Origin: CAYXPR01 sp964467255
Lineage (GTDB): Bacteria > Pseudomonadota > Alphaproteobacteria > Rickettsiales > RGZB01
DNA: 61,390 bases
NCBI GenBank assembly: GCA_964467255.1
Contig: CAYXPR010000013.1
Coordinates: 1 to 61,390, forward strand
Direction of reading: 5' to 3'
Notes under the pieces: generated by a model
Database searches by the model: none
What the model was told of the DNA's origin: nothing
Seen by the model: only the letters and a program-made list of their open reading frames with translations
Program-made: the position numbers and the translations under genes
Part shown: positions 34,458 through 43,488 of the stretch, piece by piece
Layout of the letters: each line of letters begins with the position of its first letter
How positions within the stretch are numbered: the first letter of the stretch is position 1

Positions 34458-34615
34458 GACATACTCCAATTCTGTAGGTTTTGGGAGATTTGGGCGGAGT
34501 TTGTACCACTTTAACCTACCTATTTCAAGGATTTTTGCCGCCTGAAACAGCCACGAGGGGCAGAAATCCTACTATCCCACTGATAATGCTAGGAATTAAA
34601 ACAACCCTAGGTTGC

Positions 34616-37543
34616 TTACGCCCACTCTTTATTTCGTTCTAAATGGTCAAAATCATTATAGGGGGGGGTGTATTTGGGGTTCGGGCAGGCCAGATACGGC
34701 GCGTCCGCGCCAGAAAAGAATGCTATCAGCTGCCTTAATCCCTCTATTGCAGAGGGGTCATATTCCATCGGCTTTGGCTCTTTGCCTAAATCACCCCCTA
34801 CCCCCGTTTTCCAGTATTCCAGCCCTTCGATCGCACTCACTTTCGGCAAATCTTCAAAGCCGCCGGCAAGGGCAATCATGCCTTCTAGCATCAGCTGCGG
34901 CGAAAAGCCCGCCTCCACGTAGGATTTTGACGGCAAGGTACCTGTTTTGTAATCAACGATAGTAGCGTTGCCCACATTATCTATCTCCACCCGGTCGGCT
35001 TTTGCAGTGATGGTGTATGCATCGCCTGCCACGGCAAGCACGTGGCGGCCTTTTACCTCGGCAAATATCTGCTTCGCTTTGCTGCCGCGCTCTTCTTCAT
35101 ATTGCACCAGCCATTCCGCCACTTTTTCAAAACGCGGCCACCACATGGCGTATACGGAAGGGTGGTTTTCCAGCGGCGTGAAGGCTTCCTTGCCGCAGGT
35201 AAGTAGCGCCTTCCACGCGGCAGCCTTTTCCATTTTCTGCCCCTTTTGCTTGGTGAAAAGCTCCAGCGCCTTATGGATGAAGTTGCCGAAGTCTGCCGCG
35301 CCGGGGTCTTGCTCGAGCGGGTCAAGCGGGCGCAATTTTAATATCTTTCCGGCATAGACCGCGTAAGGGTCGCGCATCAGCTTTTCAACCGTGGTAACAG
35401 AAAACTCGGTTGGGCGGGCGGCTATGGGTGGTTTCGGTGCGGGCGGCGCTAGTGGAGCTTCCACGGCACTGCTGGCAAAAATACTTTCTGCCCATTGCGG
35501 CCATGCAGGTTTTGCTACCTCAAGTCCGCTGCCTGCGATCACCGCATTCAGGCGAAGCAGGAACATGGAAGGAATGCTCGGCGCACCATCCACTTTTTCG
35601 GCACGGGTTATCACCACCTCGGGCGCCATCGCAAAGCTGCTGAAATCATGCGCTGCAAGCGATATAAGGCGGTCTTCACCTGGCAGGCCACAGCTTTCCG
35701 CCATGCTGCGATTCATCCACGGGTTGGTGGAACTGCGCGGCCAGCTACCTTGGTTCATGGAGGCTAAAATCACTCTGTCAAACTGCTGCAAGCGTGCTTC
35801 CATCGGGCTTAAAATTGCAATACGCGGATGGCTGCCGTAGCGCGGGCGGTACACTTTTCCAATCAGCAGCGCATCAAGCACGCCAAGATAATGCAGCGTA
35901 TCAATATCACCACATTCGTCCGCTGCCTTTAATGCTTCGTCCATAAATGCAGCGGCGTGCGCACCTTCATCACCACTCCATAATATAGCCGCACCTTTTT
36001 CATTTTTGGTGGCCGCCAGTGCCTCTGCCGCTGCAATATGCGCGCGCATTATATCAGACAGTTTCGCTCTTTCTTTAAAGACAGCAAGCGGCGCGCATTG
36101 TGTTATCAGCGCGTCAAACCAAGGCAGTAAATGCTTACCATCTTCATTTAGTAATATACGGATACCTTCAAGCCCTGCGGCAGGTGTAACGCCGCGCAGC
36201 ACAGCCTTTTCAAGCGCGCGCACTTTGCTGCGGAAAGCTCCTGTATTCATACCGCCTGAAGCCAGCGGATGCTTCAGGCAGGAAAGCAGTGCCACAGGGG
36301 AAAAGCGCTTTTCTGCCGCCATTGCCAGCAACCGCAGGAACGAAAGAACGGGCAATTCTGATAGCGGTTGCCCAGCGGAATCATTTACTTCCACGCCCCA
36401 GCGCAGCATCAGGCTGCTCACACGCTGAGCAAGTTTCCTATCGGTCGTGATCAGGCACGCCGTCGCTCCCGGTTTTTCCAGTGCTTCACGCAGCGTGACA
36501 GCAATGGCTTCTGCCTCTTTCTGCTGCGTGGCAAATGAAAGTACGGAAAGATTGTGAGCCGCAGCAGGTGGCGGCTTGACTTCGCTCCATACACTCGTTG
36601 CCTCCGCTGGGCGTAGTGCCTCACGCAGCAGCGCCACGCGCGCAGGTGTTTTGCCGTGCGCTCCATCCCATATTTTTACGGCGCTGCGCGGAATGTTTAA
36701 GTCTTCCAGCAGATGTTTCATACCTGCCTGCGGGTGATTGTGCGGCACAGCGTGCCATTCTTTTTCCGGCATTTCCATATCGAGTGCAGGTAGCACCACC
36801 ATGCCATTTTCTAAACTAAGTAATGCACCGAGCAGTGCGCGTGTGGCGGGAATGCTACCCGTGGTGCCTGCGGCAATCACCGGCGCTTTTGGTGGCGATG
36901 CGCGCCACAATGCCGCCTGCATTTTGAGTAGTTCATTACGCCGCGCTACGGCATCCATCACATTTTTTTCTGCTAAAATCTTCGGCCAGTTCTCGCTTAC
37001 GATTTTGAGAAAATCAATTGTAATTCCCCAGTGCTTCGCCAGCTCATCCGGCACGATATTCGCGAGGGCATCAAACGAAAGCCCTTCGCGCTGCATGTCG
37101 TCCAGCAACGCACCGAGTGCATGCGCCAGCTTCACCGCTTGGTCAGCCGCGATATAATTATTCGCCTGCTCGGTGGGGTTATTTTTCGCCCACACTTCAA
37201 TCAGCCCTGCAAGCAGTAGTAAGCGCTGGCTGTGTGTCACGGCAGGCGGAAGGTCGTTGCTAGCCAGCACAAGGCTCAATTCATCTTCCTCCACATCGCC
37301 AATGCTGTGAATAGCAGGCAGCATCATGGGCTTGCCCGCCGCTTCGATAAGCGCATCTTTAAAGGCACGCACACTGCGGCGGTTGGGCAGAAGCACGGTG
37401 ACTGCCGCCAATGTTTCAGGCACGGCGCCATAGCGCGCGAGCACGCCTTTTGCCAGCGCGTTTAAAAACGGAACATCGGGTGGAATGGTGTATACGTCGC
37501 CTGCCATGGCAGCGAAGTTACATGCTGTTGCTTGTGCTTTCAA
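34616..37543 (-). CDS. addB: Double-strand break repair protein AddB (alphaproteobacterial type)
   Basis: AddB is the helicase-nuclease partner of AddA in processing DNA ends to Chi-type sites for RecA. The 975-residue protein starts with a helicase-like domain (VTVLLPNRRSVRAFKDAL). It ends with a PD-(D/E)XK nuclease (LEQDPGAADFGNFIHKALELF ... DRVEIDNVGNATIVDYKTG ... YNDFDHLERNKEWA). The C-terminus looks complete. The usual next gene addA is absent: 146 bp without a gene and then the phasin gene follow. A G8/C8 tract at 34661-34668 lies in the last codons. The neighbour upstream, 7 nt away, is uvrA, so the two repair genes may share a transcript. Confidence 0.9.
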   Translation of the reverse strand: MKAQATACNFAAMAGDVYTIPPDVPFLNALAKGVLARYGAVPETLAAVTVLLPNRRSVRAFKDALIEAAGKPMMLPAIHSIGDVEEDELSLVLASNDLPPAVTHSQRLLLLAGLIEVWAKNNPTEQANNYIAADQAVKLAHALGALLDDMQREGLSFDALANIVPDELAKHWGITIDFLKIVSENWPKILAEKNVMDAVARRNELLKMQAALWRASPPKAPVIAAGTTGSIPATRALLGALLSLENGMVVLPALDMEMPEKEWHAVPHNHPQAGMKHLLEDLNIPRSAVKIWDGAHGKTPARVALLREALRPAEATSVWSEVKPPPAAAHNLSVLSFATQQKEAEAIAVTLREALEKPGATACLITTDRKLAQRVSSLMLRWGVEVNDSAGQPLSELPVLSFLRLLAMAAEKRFSPVALLSCLKHPLASGGMNTGAFRSKVRALEKAVLRGVTPAAGLEGIRILLNEDGKHLLPWFDALITQCAPLAVFKERAKLSDIMRAHIAAAEALAATKNEKGAAILWSGDEGAHAAAFMDEALKAADECGDIDTLHYLGVLDALLIGKVYRPRYGSHPRIAILSPMEARLQQFDRVILASMNQGSWPRSSTNPWMNRSMAESCGLPGEDRLISLAAHDFSSFAMAPEVVITRAEKVDGAPSIPSMFLLRLNAVIAGSGLEVAKPAWPQWAESIFASSAVEAPLAPPAPKPPIAARPTEFSVTTVEKLMRDPYAVYAGKILKLRPLDPLEQDPGAADFGNFIHKALELFTKQKGQKMEKAAAWKALLTCGKEAFTPLENHPSVYAMWWPRFEKVAEWLVQYEEERGSKAKQIFAEVKGRHVLAVAGDAYTITAKADRVEIDNVGNATIVDYKTGTLPSKSYVEAGFSPQLMLEGMIALAGGFEDLPKVSAIEGLEYWKTGVGGDLGKEPKPMEYDPSAIEGLRQLIAFFSGADAPYLACPNPKYTPPYNDFDHLERNKEWA

Positions 37544-37550
37544 GCAAGGC

Positions 37551-40424
37551 TTATGCAGCGTTCTTTTTCTTTGCCAGCAGCGGCTTTAAATATTGGCCGG
37601 TGATGCTGTCCTTCTTCGCCGCCACTTGCTCAGGCGTGCCTTCCGCCACCAGCGTACCACCACGTGCACCCCCACCCGGGCCAATATCAATGACCCAGTC
37701 AGAAGTTTTGATAACGTCCAGATTGTGCTCAATCACAATCATGGTGTTGCCGCTATCTACCAAGCGGTGCAGCACTTTTAAGAGTTTGCTTACGTCATCG
37801 GTGTGCAGACCCGTGGTCGGCTCATCTAAAATGTAAAGCGTGCGGCCGGTGGCTTTTTTGGAAAGCTCTTTGGCCAATTTCACGCGCTGCGCCTCGCCGC
37901 CCGAAAGCGTGGTGGCAGACTGGCCGAGCTTGATATAACCCAAACCAACTTCCTCAAGCGCACGCAGCTTTTCGTGAATCACCGGATTCTTTTCAAAGAA
38001 GCGTGTGGCTTCCTCCACCGTCATCTCCAGCACGTCGGCGATGGATTTATCCTTATACTTCACTTCCAGCGTTTCACGGTTGTAGCGGTGACCATGGCAG
38101 GCATCGCACTTCACATATACGTCTGGCAGGAAGTGCATTTCGATTTTAATCACGCCATCGCCTTGGCAGGTTTCGCAGCGCCCGCCCTTCACGTTGAATG
38201 AGAAGCGGCCAGGCTTATACCCCCTCGCCTTTGATTCCGGCAGCGCCGAGAACCAGTCACGTACCGGCGAGAATGCGCCCACATACGTGGCAGGGTTACT
38301 GCGTGGCGTACGCCCGATAGGGCTTTGGTCAATTTCAATAATCTTGTCGACATATTCAAGTCCATCGATGCGGTCATGCGGGCCGGGGTTATCCTTCGAG
38401 CCATACATGCGTTTAGCAACGGCTTTATACAGCGTTTCAATCACAAGGCTTGATTTACCACCGCCGGAAACACCGGTTACGCAGCAGAAGCTGTTAAGTG
38501 GAATATCCACCGTGATGTTTTTCAGGTTATTCGCGCGCGCACCTTTGATGGTGATTTTACGCCCCTGAGAATCCTTACGGCGCTTTTCCGGCACCGCGAT
38601 AAACTTATCACCACGCAGATATTGCGCCGTGATGCTTTCTTTGGATTTCATCACATCTTTCGGCGTGCCGATGGCAATAATTTTGCCGCCATGCTCGCCT
38701 GCGCCCAATCCCATATCCACAAGGAAATCAGCAGAACGCTGGGTTTCTTCATCGTGCTCCACCACAATCACGCTGTTGCCCATTTCTTTCAGGCTTTTCA
38801 GCGTTTCAAGCAGGCGGGCATTGTCGCACTGGTGCAGACCAATGGAAGGTTCATCGAGCACATAGAGCACGCCCGTAAGGCCGCTACCGATTTGCGAAGC
38901 AAGGCGAATACGCTGGCTTTCACCGCCCGAAAGCGTGCCCGCCCCGCGCGAAAGCGTCAGGTAATCCAGCCCCACATTGTTCAAAAACCCAAGGCGGCGT
39001 TTCAGCTCGAGTAAAATGCGCTCAGCGATTTTCTGCTGCGTTTTGGTCAGCTTTTTCGGCAGGTTTTCCACCCACAGTACAGCATCACCAATCGTGAGGT
39101 CGCACACTTGGCCGATATGCTTGCTGTCAATTTTCACGCACATGGTTTCTTTGTTCAGACGATAGCCGCCGCATTCGCTGCACGGCATCATGTCCTGATA
39201 TTTTTCAATCTCTTCACGCACCCACTCGCTTTCGGTTTCTTTCCAGCGGCGTTGCAGGTTCGGCACCACACCTTCAAACGGCTTTTGCACCGTGAATACG
39301 CGGTAACCATCGTCATAGGTAATCTTCACTTTTTCTTCGCCTGTGCCGTGCAGCACGGCGTCCTGCACTTTTTTCGGCAGAGCTTTAAACGGCTCGTTCA
39401 GCGAAAACTTCAGGTGCTTCGCGAGGCCTTCCAAGGCTTGGAAGTAATATTTCGACTGCGGGCCGCTCCACGGCGTAACCGCGCCCTGCATCAGGGTTTT
39501 GCTCGTATCCGGCACCACCAGTTCGGGGTCGAAGAACATTTCCGTGCCAAGGCCGCTGCACTTCTGGCAGGCACCATACGGGCTGTTGAACGAGAAGATG
39601 CGCGGCTCAATTTCTGCCAGCTGGAAGCCGGAGATAGGGCAGGCAAATTTTTCAGAGTACACCTGCACGTCACCTTTTTTGGGCTTTTCGGCACCTTCCG
39701 GCAGGCCTACGATTTCCACATAGAGCAGGCCGTTTGAAAGGCGCACGGCGTTTTCGATACTGTCAGCCAAGCGGTTGCCGAGTTCTTTGCCCACCACGAG
39801 GCGGTCTACCACCACTTCAATCGTGTGTTTTTTGTTTTTATCAATCTCGGGCAGGTCATCAAACTCATACACCTTGCCATCGAGCTTAATGCGGGTGTAA
39901 CCCGCCTTTTTGATTTCGAGCAGCTCCTTGCGGTGCTCGCCTTTGCCGCCGCGCACAATCGGCGCCAGCAGGAAAATCTTCGTGCCTTCGGGTAGTTCTT
40001 TCACCGCATCCACCATCTGCGACACACTCTGGCTTTCAATCGGCAGACCCGTGGCGGGAGAATAAGGCACGCCCACTCGGGCATATAAAAGGCGCAAATA
40101 ATCGTAAATTTCGGTCACCGTGGCCACGGTTGAGCGCGGGTTGCGGCTGGTAGTTTTCTGGTCAATGGCGATGGCAGGAGACAGGCCGGTGATGGATTCT
40201 ACGTCTGGTTTATCCTGCATTTCAAGGAACTGGCGGGCATAGGCAGACAGGCTTTCCACATAGCGTCGTTGGCCTTCTGCGTAGATGGTATCAAACGCGA
40301 GGGACGATTTGCCAGAGCCTGAAAGCCCCGTAATTACAACGAATTGGCCGCGTGGAATATCGAGACTGACATTCTTTAGGTTGTGCTCTTTTGCTCCGCG
40401 AACGCTGATAAACTCTTCGGCCAT
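37551..40424 (-). CDS. uvrA: Excinuclease ABC subunit A
   Basis: UvrA recognises bulky DNA lesions with UvrB in nucleotide excision repair. The 957-residue protein holds two ABC ATPase modules (Walker A GLSGSGKSSLAFD near 31-43 and GVSGGGKSSLVIE near 645). It has signature motifs TLSGGESQRIRLA and TLSGGEAQRVKLA, and Cys-rich zinc modules (CEDC-like CQKCSG.., CSECGGYRLN, CETCQGDG, CDACHGHRYN). It is divergent from ssb across 144 bp, a typical alphaproteobacterial arrangement. The gap contains the parS palindrome. Confidence 0.98.
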   Translation of the reverse strand: MAEEFISVRGAKEHNLKNVSLDIPRGQFVVITGLSGSGKSSLAFDTIYAEGQRRYVESLSAYARQFLEMQDKPDVESITGLSPAIAIDQKTTSRNPRSTVATVTEIYDYLRLLYARVGVPYSPATGLPIESQSVSQMVDAVKELPEGTKIFLLAPIVRGGKGEHRKELLEIKKAGYTRIKLDGKVYEFDDLPEIDKNKKHTIEVVVDRLVVGKELGNRLADSIENAVRLSNGLLYVEIVGLPEGAEKPKKGDVQVYSEKFACPISGFQLAEIEPRIFSFNSPYGACQKCSGLGTEMFFDPELVVPDTSKTLMQGAVTPWSGPQSKYYFQALEGLAKHLKFSLNEPFKALPKKVQDAVLHGTGEEKVKITYDDGYRVFTVQKPFEGVVPNLQRRWKETESEWVREEIEKYQDMMPCSECGGYRLNKETMCVKIDSKHIGQVCDLTIGDAVLWVENLPKKLTKTQQKIAERILLELKRRLGFLNNVGLDYLTLSRGAGTLSGGESQRIRLASQIGSGLTGVLYVLDEPSIGLHQCDNARLLETLKSLKEMGNSVIVVEHDEETQRSADFLVDMGLGAGEHGGKIIAIGTPKDVMKSKESITAQYLRGDKFIAVPEKRRKDSQGRKITIKGARANNLKNITVDIPLNSFCCVTGVSGGGKSSLVIETLYKAVAKRMYGSKDNPGPHDRIDGLEYVDKIIEIDQSPIGRTPRSNPATYVGAFSPVRDWFSALPESKARGYKPGRFSFNVKGGRCETCQGDGVIKIEMHFLPDVYVKCDACHGHRYNRETLEVKYKDKSIADVLEMTVEEATRFFEKNPVIHEKLRALEEVGLGYIKLGQSATTLSGGEAQRVKLAKELSKKATGRTLYILDEPTTGLHTDDVSKLLKVLHRLVDSGNTMIVIEHNLDVIKTSDWVIDIGPGGGARGGTLVAEGTPEQVAAKKDSITGQYLKPLLAKKKNAA

Positions 40425-40516
40425 AATTTCCTGATAATGTAAAAAATCTGTTGAACAGGGGAAGATATGCGATAGTGTAGGCGGAAATCAAGCACTGATT
40501 GTAATAATTTGTCACA

Positions 40517-40532
40517 TGTTTCACGTGAAACA
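40517..40532. promoter_or_regulatory. Perfect parS site (ParB-binding centromere palindrome)
   Basis: The exact 16-bp palindrome TGTTTCACGTGAAACA lies between uvrA and ssb. It equals the broadly conserved chromosomal parS sequence recognised by ParB. Such sites cluster around replication origins and load ParB and SMC. No parA or parB is in the window. The palindrome overlaps weak promoter-like sequence before ssb, so it might also affect ssb expression. Confidence 0.85.
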
Positions 40533-40568
40533 TTGAAATTGTAATTTTCATTTTAAGGAACACTGGTT

Positions 40569-41051
40569 ATGGCGGGATCCCTCAATAAAGTCATGCTTAT
40601 CGGCAATCTCGGTAAGGACCCTGAAATCCGCACCACGCAGGACGGTAAAGACATCGCCACCCTGACCCTCGCCACGTCAGAAAGCTGGAAAGATAAATCC
40701 ACCGGCGAGCGCCGCGAGCGTACCGAATGGCACCGCGTAGTGATTTTTAATGACGGCCTCGTGAACATTGCCAAGAGCTACCTGAAAAAAGGTTCAAAGA
40801 TTTTTGTGGAAGGCGCATTGCAAACGCGCAAATGGACCGACCAGAGCGGCCAAGAAAAATATAGCACCGAAGTGGTGCTGCAAGGCTTCGGCAGCGCCCT
40901 CACCATGCTAGACGCACGTGGCAGCGGCGAAGGCCGTGGCGAAGGCGGCGGTGGCTATGCTGACAGCCCTGCCCCACGTGCAGCCGCTTCTGGTGGAAAA
41001 AAGGTGGAAGCCTTCAACGACGCAGCGGTGGATGATGAAATCCCGTTCTAA
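40569..41051 (+). CDS. ssb: Single-stranded DNA-binding protein
   Basis: SSB coats single-stranded DNA and recruits replication and repair enzymes through its acidic tip. The 160-residue protein has the OB fold (~1-110: MAGSLNKVMLIGNLGKDPEIR, WHRVVIF, IFVEGALQTRKW). A Gly/Ala-rich linker and the conserved C-terminal tip DDEIPF follow. It is divergent from uvrA and ends at a symmetric terminator (41074-41103) shared with the convergent TPR gene. Confidence 0.98.
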   Translation: MAGSLNKVMLIGNLGKDPEIRTTQDGKDIATLTLATSESWKDKSTGERRERTEWHRVVIFNDGLVNIAKSYLKKGSKIFVEGALQTRKWTDQSGQEKYSTEVVLQGFGSALTMLDARGSGEGRGEGGGGYADSPAPRAAASGGKKVEAFNDAAVDDEIPF

Positions 41052-41073
41052 ACGGAGTTAGCTTATAAGCATT

Positions 41074-41103
41074 AAAAAAGCCTGCCGTTTGGCAGGCTTT
41101 TTT
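41074..41103. terminator. Bidirectional terminator between ssb and the TPR gene
   Basis: AAAAAAGCCTGCC and GGCAGGCTTTTTT flank a GTTT loop. The A and T runs let it serve both convergent genes. Confidence 0.92.
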
Positions 41104-41117
41104 AATGGGTGGGAAAA

Positions 41118-42095
41118 CTATTTTTCCCACTTATGCGGCCGAGATTTTTTCGGCTTGGTCAGCACCGGCTCATCGGTATCTGCTGGCGGCTTAACCGAAA
41201 CAGGCAGCAGCACGGGCGGTTTTTCAATCGCCATGTTTTCATACACATCCGTGCCTTTGGTCAAAGCTTGGATAATGAAATCCTGCGCGAAGTTCGGATT
41301 ACGGCGCAATTTGGCATATGTCATAAGGTTATGCTCTGCTTTTTCTGGTGGCAGATTGCGGCGCAGCAGCATTTCAGAAGGCTCAAGCATGCCACCGAGG
41401 CCATAGACCAGCGACAAGTTCAGTTCTGCCTGACGGCGGCGCTCGGCGTCATTTGCAAAGCCTATCGCAGCGCCTTTCAGTGCGCGCACAGCCTCAGCAA
41501 ACTGCTTCTGAGAGGCAAATGAAAGGCCAATATTATTCAGCACCAGCGCGTTCTCAGGTGCCACTTTCAGTGCCGCTTGGTAATACTGTACCGCTTCGGC
41601 ATGCTGACCGCGGGCGGCAAAGGCAACGCCAATGGCATTCAGGCTTTTCCAGCGGTTGGGGCTGGAACGCACCACTTCTTCCAGCACCACGGCAGCTTCT
41701 TCAAAGCGTAGCTGTTCCATGAGCGAAAGACCCTTGCCTTCCAAGGCATCAGGGCTGCCCGGCAGCGACATCAGCGCAGCATCATACGAAGCCTGAGCGG
41801 CATCGTTTTTGCCCTGCCAGCGCTGCACGTTGCCCAATTTGGTAAACAGATCCGCATCGCTCCAGCGTTTTTCTACGAGGGCCGCCAAGGTTTGCTCTGC
41901 ACCTGCAAAATCCGCATCGGCAATCTGCTGGTCGGCAAGCGCTGCTTGTTCTTTTTCATCTTTTGACATTTGAATGGATGGGCCTTTAAGCACCACGCCA
42001 GAGTCTGCAAGCGGTTGCATGGGCTGGCAGGCAGAAAGCCACAGCACCAGCATGAAGGCGATTATGGAAGTCAGACTTGTCCAGATGTATGGCAT
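41118..42095 (-). CDS. TPR-repeat lipoprotein (TadD-like)
   Basis: The 325-residue protein has a lipoprotein signal with lipobox LSAC (Cys23). It carries at least four tetratricopeptide repeats between ~60 and 240 (SDADLFTKLGNVQRWQGKNDAAQASYDAAL, WKSLNAIGVAFAARGQHAEAVQYYQAAL, ALVLNNIGLSFASQKQFAEAVRAL) and a Pro/Lys-rich tail. It resembles TadD-like pilus assembly lipoproteins, but no tad genes are nearby, so the pilus role is unsupported. It begins 3 nt after grxC and is probably co-transcribed with it. Confidence 0.75.
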   Translation of the reverse strand: MPYIWTSLTSIIAFMLVLWLSACQPMQPLADSGVVLKGPSIQMSKDEKEQAALADQQIADADFAGAEQTLAALVEKRWSDADLFTKLGNVQRWQGKNDAAQASYDAALMSLPGSPDALEGKGLSLMEQLRFEEAAVVLEEVVRSSPNRWKSLNAIGVAFAARGQHAEAVQYYQAALKVAPENALVLNNIGLSFASQKQFAEAVRALKGAAIGFANDAERRRQAELNLSLVYGLGGMLEPSEMLLRRNLPPEKAEHNLMTYAKLRRNPNFAQDFIIQALTKGTDVYENMAIEKPPVLLPVSVKPPADTDEPVLTKPKKSRPHKWEK

Positions 42096-42098
42096 ATT

Positions 42099-42356
42099 TT
42101 ATGACGCAAGCAGGGTGTCCAGCTTGCCCTCTTTTTCCAATGCATGCAGGTCATCACACCCACCCACATGCGTGTTGTTGATAAAAATCTGTGGCACGGT
42201 GCGGCGCCCGCCGGACTTGGTAATCATTTCCTGCTGCAGGGCTTCATCGTGCGTGATGTCAATTTCATTGAACTTCTGCCCCTTGCGCGTGAGCAAATCC
42301 TTCGCGCGCGCGCAGTAAGGGCAGTAATCCTTAGTATAAACAATGATATTCGGCAT
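42099..42356 (-). CDS. grxC: Glutaredoxin 3
   Basis: This small dithiol oxidoreductase reduces disulfides and mixed disulfides using glutathione. The 85-residue protein is full length, with the CPYC active site at residues ~12-15 (YTKDYCPYCARAKDLL), the cis-Pro region (GGRRTVPQIFINNTHVGG) and the C-terminal CDDLHALEKEGKL helix. The TPR lipoprotein gene follows at 3 nt. Confidence 0.97.
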   Translation of the reverse strand: MPNIIVYTKDYCPYCARAKDLLTRKGQKFNEIDITHDEALQQEMITKSGGRRTVPQIFINNTHVGGCDDLHALEKEGKLDTLLAS

Positions 42357-42511
42357 TATTTACTCATTCTATGCACCAAGTACAGCTATGTTTATAAAAG
42401 GTATTGTCATGAAATACAATGGCGGAAGCAAAATTCCGCCCGCGCAAAAGAGGCTTGCAAATTTTAAGGTTTATGGTTAGTTTCCACGACCTTGCTTAGG
42501 TCAAGATGTGT

Positions 42512-42589
42512 GGCGGGCGTAGCTCAGTTGGTTAGAGCGCCAGTTTGTGGTATTGGAAGTCGCCGGTTCGATCCCGGTCGCTCGCCCCA
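42512..42589 (+). tRNA. tRNA-His (anticodon GTG)
   Basis: The sequence folds as a tRNA with acceptor GCGGGCG / CGCTCGC, a D-arm in AGCTCAGTTGGTTAGAGC and anticodon loop TTGTGGT. The T-arm has TTCGATC and the CCA is encoded (42587-42589). The extra G at position -1 (42512) opposite the C discriminator is the identity mark of tRNA-His. The next gene is an accessory sulfotransferase, so this tRNA could have been an integration site. No repeat of its 3' end was found downstream. Confidence 0.96.
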
Positions 42590-42624
42590 TTTTTAACCCA
42601 TTCCGCCCACTCTCAAGGCATCAT

Positions 42625-43485
42625 ATGCATTCCATCCTTGTCGATATCCGCAGCCAGAATAACGACCTGACCCCCATTGTGGTACTTGCCCCCACCCAGC
42701 GCTGCGGCACCACGCTACTGCAACGCGCCATTAACGCCGGAAATGAAGCGGTGATTGTGGGCGAGAATTTCTACATGATGGAAAAATATGCGCGAAACAT
42801 CGCCACCTGCTTTCAGATGGAAATTGAAAAGCGCAAAATCGTGGAAGCCACGAAACAGGAATTCCTTGCGGGCAACAAGGGAATTGACGGCTCTGCCTTG
42901 TTTTTAGATTACGAGCCTTACTTACATAAAATCGCCGGCGATTTTTACTCCCTTGTGCGGCACTACAAAGACAGCGCCGAAAAACATGGTTTCAAGGCAT
43001 GGGGCATTAAGCACCAGACGCGCGATGCCGGTGCAACACTGGGTTTTTTAAACCTTGTGCCCAATGCACGCGTGGTGTTTTTAACCCGCCACGTGTTTGA
43101 TACCGCTGCCTCGTTCCGCGGCCGTTGGCCAAAAATGATAGAAACGCCCAAGCAGATTATGGAATTCGGGCGCACGTGGAACAGCGGCATGGTGATTAAA
43201 GAAAAAATCAGAAACCCAATGCTGTTCTGTAAATACGAAGACATGATTGCAAACCCACAACGCTTCTGTGACGACGTTGAAAAATTCTTAGGCATTAAGC
43301 TGGGGCGCGAGCAATTTGATATTAAGGTTAACTCACATGTGCAGTCGGGTAATCGCGAAGAAGTAAAAAAAGGCAGCGAGTATATTAAGCCCGCGTCGCT
43401 TACTGAGGAAGAACTGGGGCTGCTGCGCCAACAAACCTCTGCCATGCTTACCGCACATCAATATTCCGCCGCCGCTGCCGCTTAG
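42625..43485 (+). CDS. Sulfotransferase family protein
   Basis: Sulfotransferases move the sulfuryl group from PAPS to sugars, lipids or proteins. The ~286-residue protein has the 5'-phosphosulfate-binding loop near the N-terminus (APTQRCGTTLLQRAIN, ~24-39) and a region matching the 3'-phosphate site (VVFLTRHVFDTAASFRGRWP, ~residues 150-170). CKYEDMIANPQRFCDDVEKFLGI follows. ATG at 42625 with AAGG upstream is used. The open frame extends upstream into the tRNA but that part is not coding. The stop is 3 nt from the RTX gene's stop. The acceptor is unknown. Confidence 0.8.
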   Translation: MHSILVDIRSQNNDLTPIVVLAPTQRCGTTLLQRAINAGNEAVIVGENFYMMEKYARNIATCFQMEIEKRKIVEATKQEFLAGNKGIDGSALFLDYEPYLHKIAGDFYSLVRHYKDSAEKHGFKAWGIKHQTRDAGATLGFLNLVPNARVVFLTRHVFDTAASFRGRWPKMIETPKQIMEFGRTWNSGMVIKEKIRNPMLFCKYEDMIANPQRFCDDVEKFLGIKLGREQFDIKVNSHVQSGNREEVKKGSEYIKPASLTEEELGLLRQQTSAMLTAHQYSAAAAA

Positions 43486-43488
43486 GCA

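Noticed and set aside
34575..34610. Terminator after addB (CAACCCTAGGTTG)
   Set aside because: The palindrome is very short and imperfect and lacks a U-run on the minus strand.
40440..40470. LexA/SOS box before uvrA (CTGTTGAACAG)
   Set aside because: The half sites are 3 nt apart, not the spacing of either the E. coli CTGT-N8-ACAG or the alphaproteobacterial GTTC-N7-GTTC box.
42547..42624. N-terminal extension of the sulfotransferase frame into the tRNA
   Set aside because: It overlaps the tRNA-His sequence. ATG at 42625 has a ribosome site and gives the family N-terminus.
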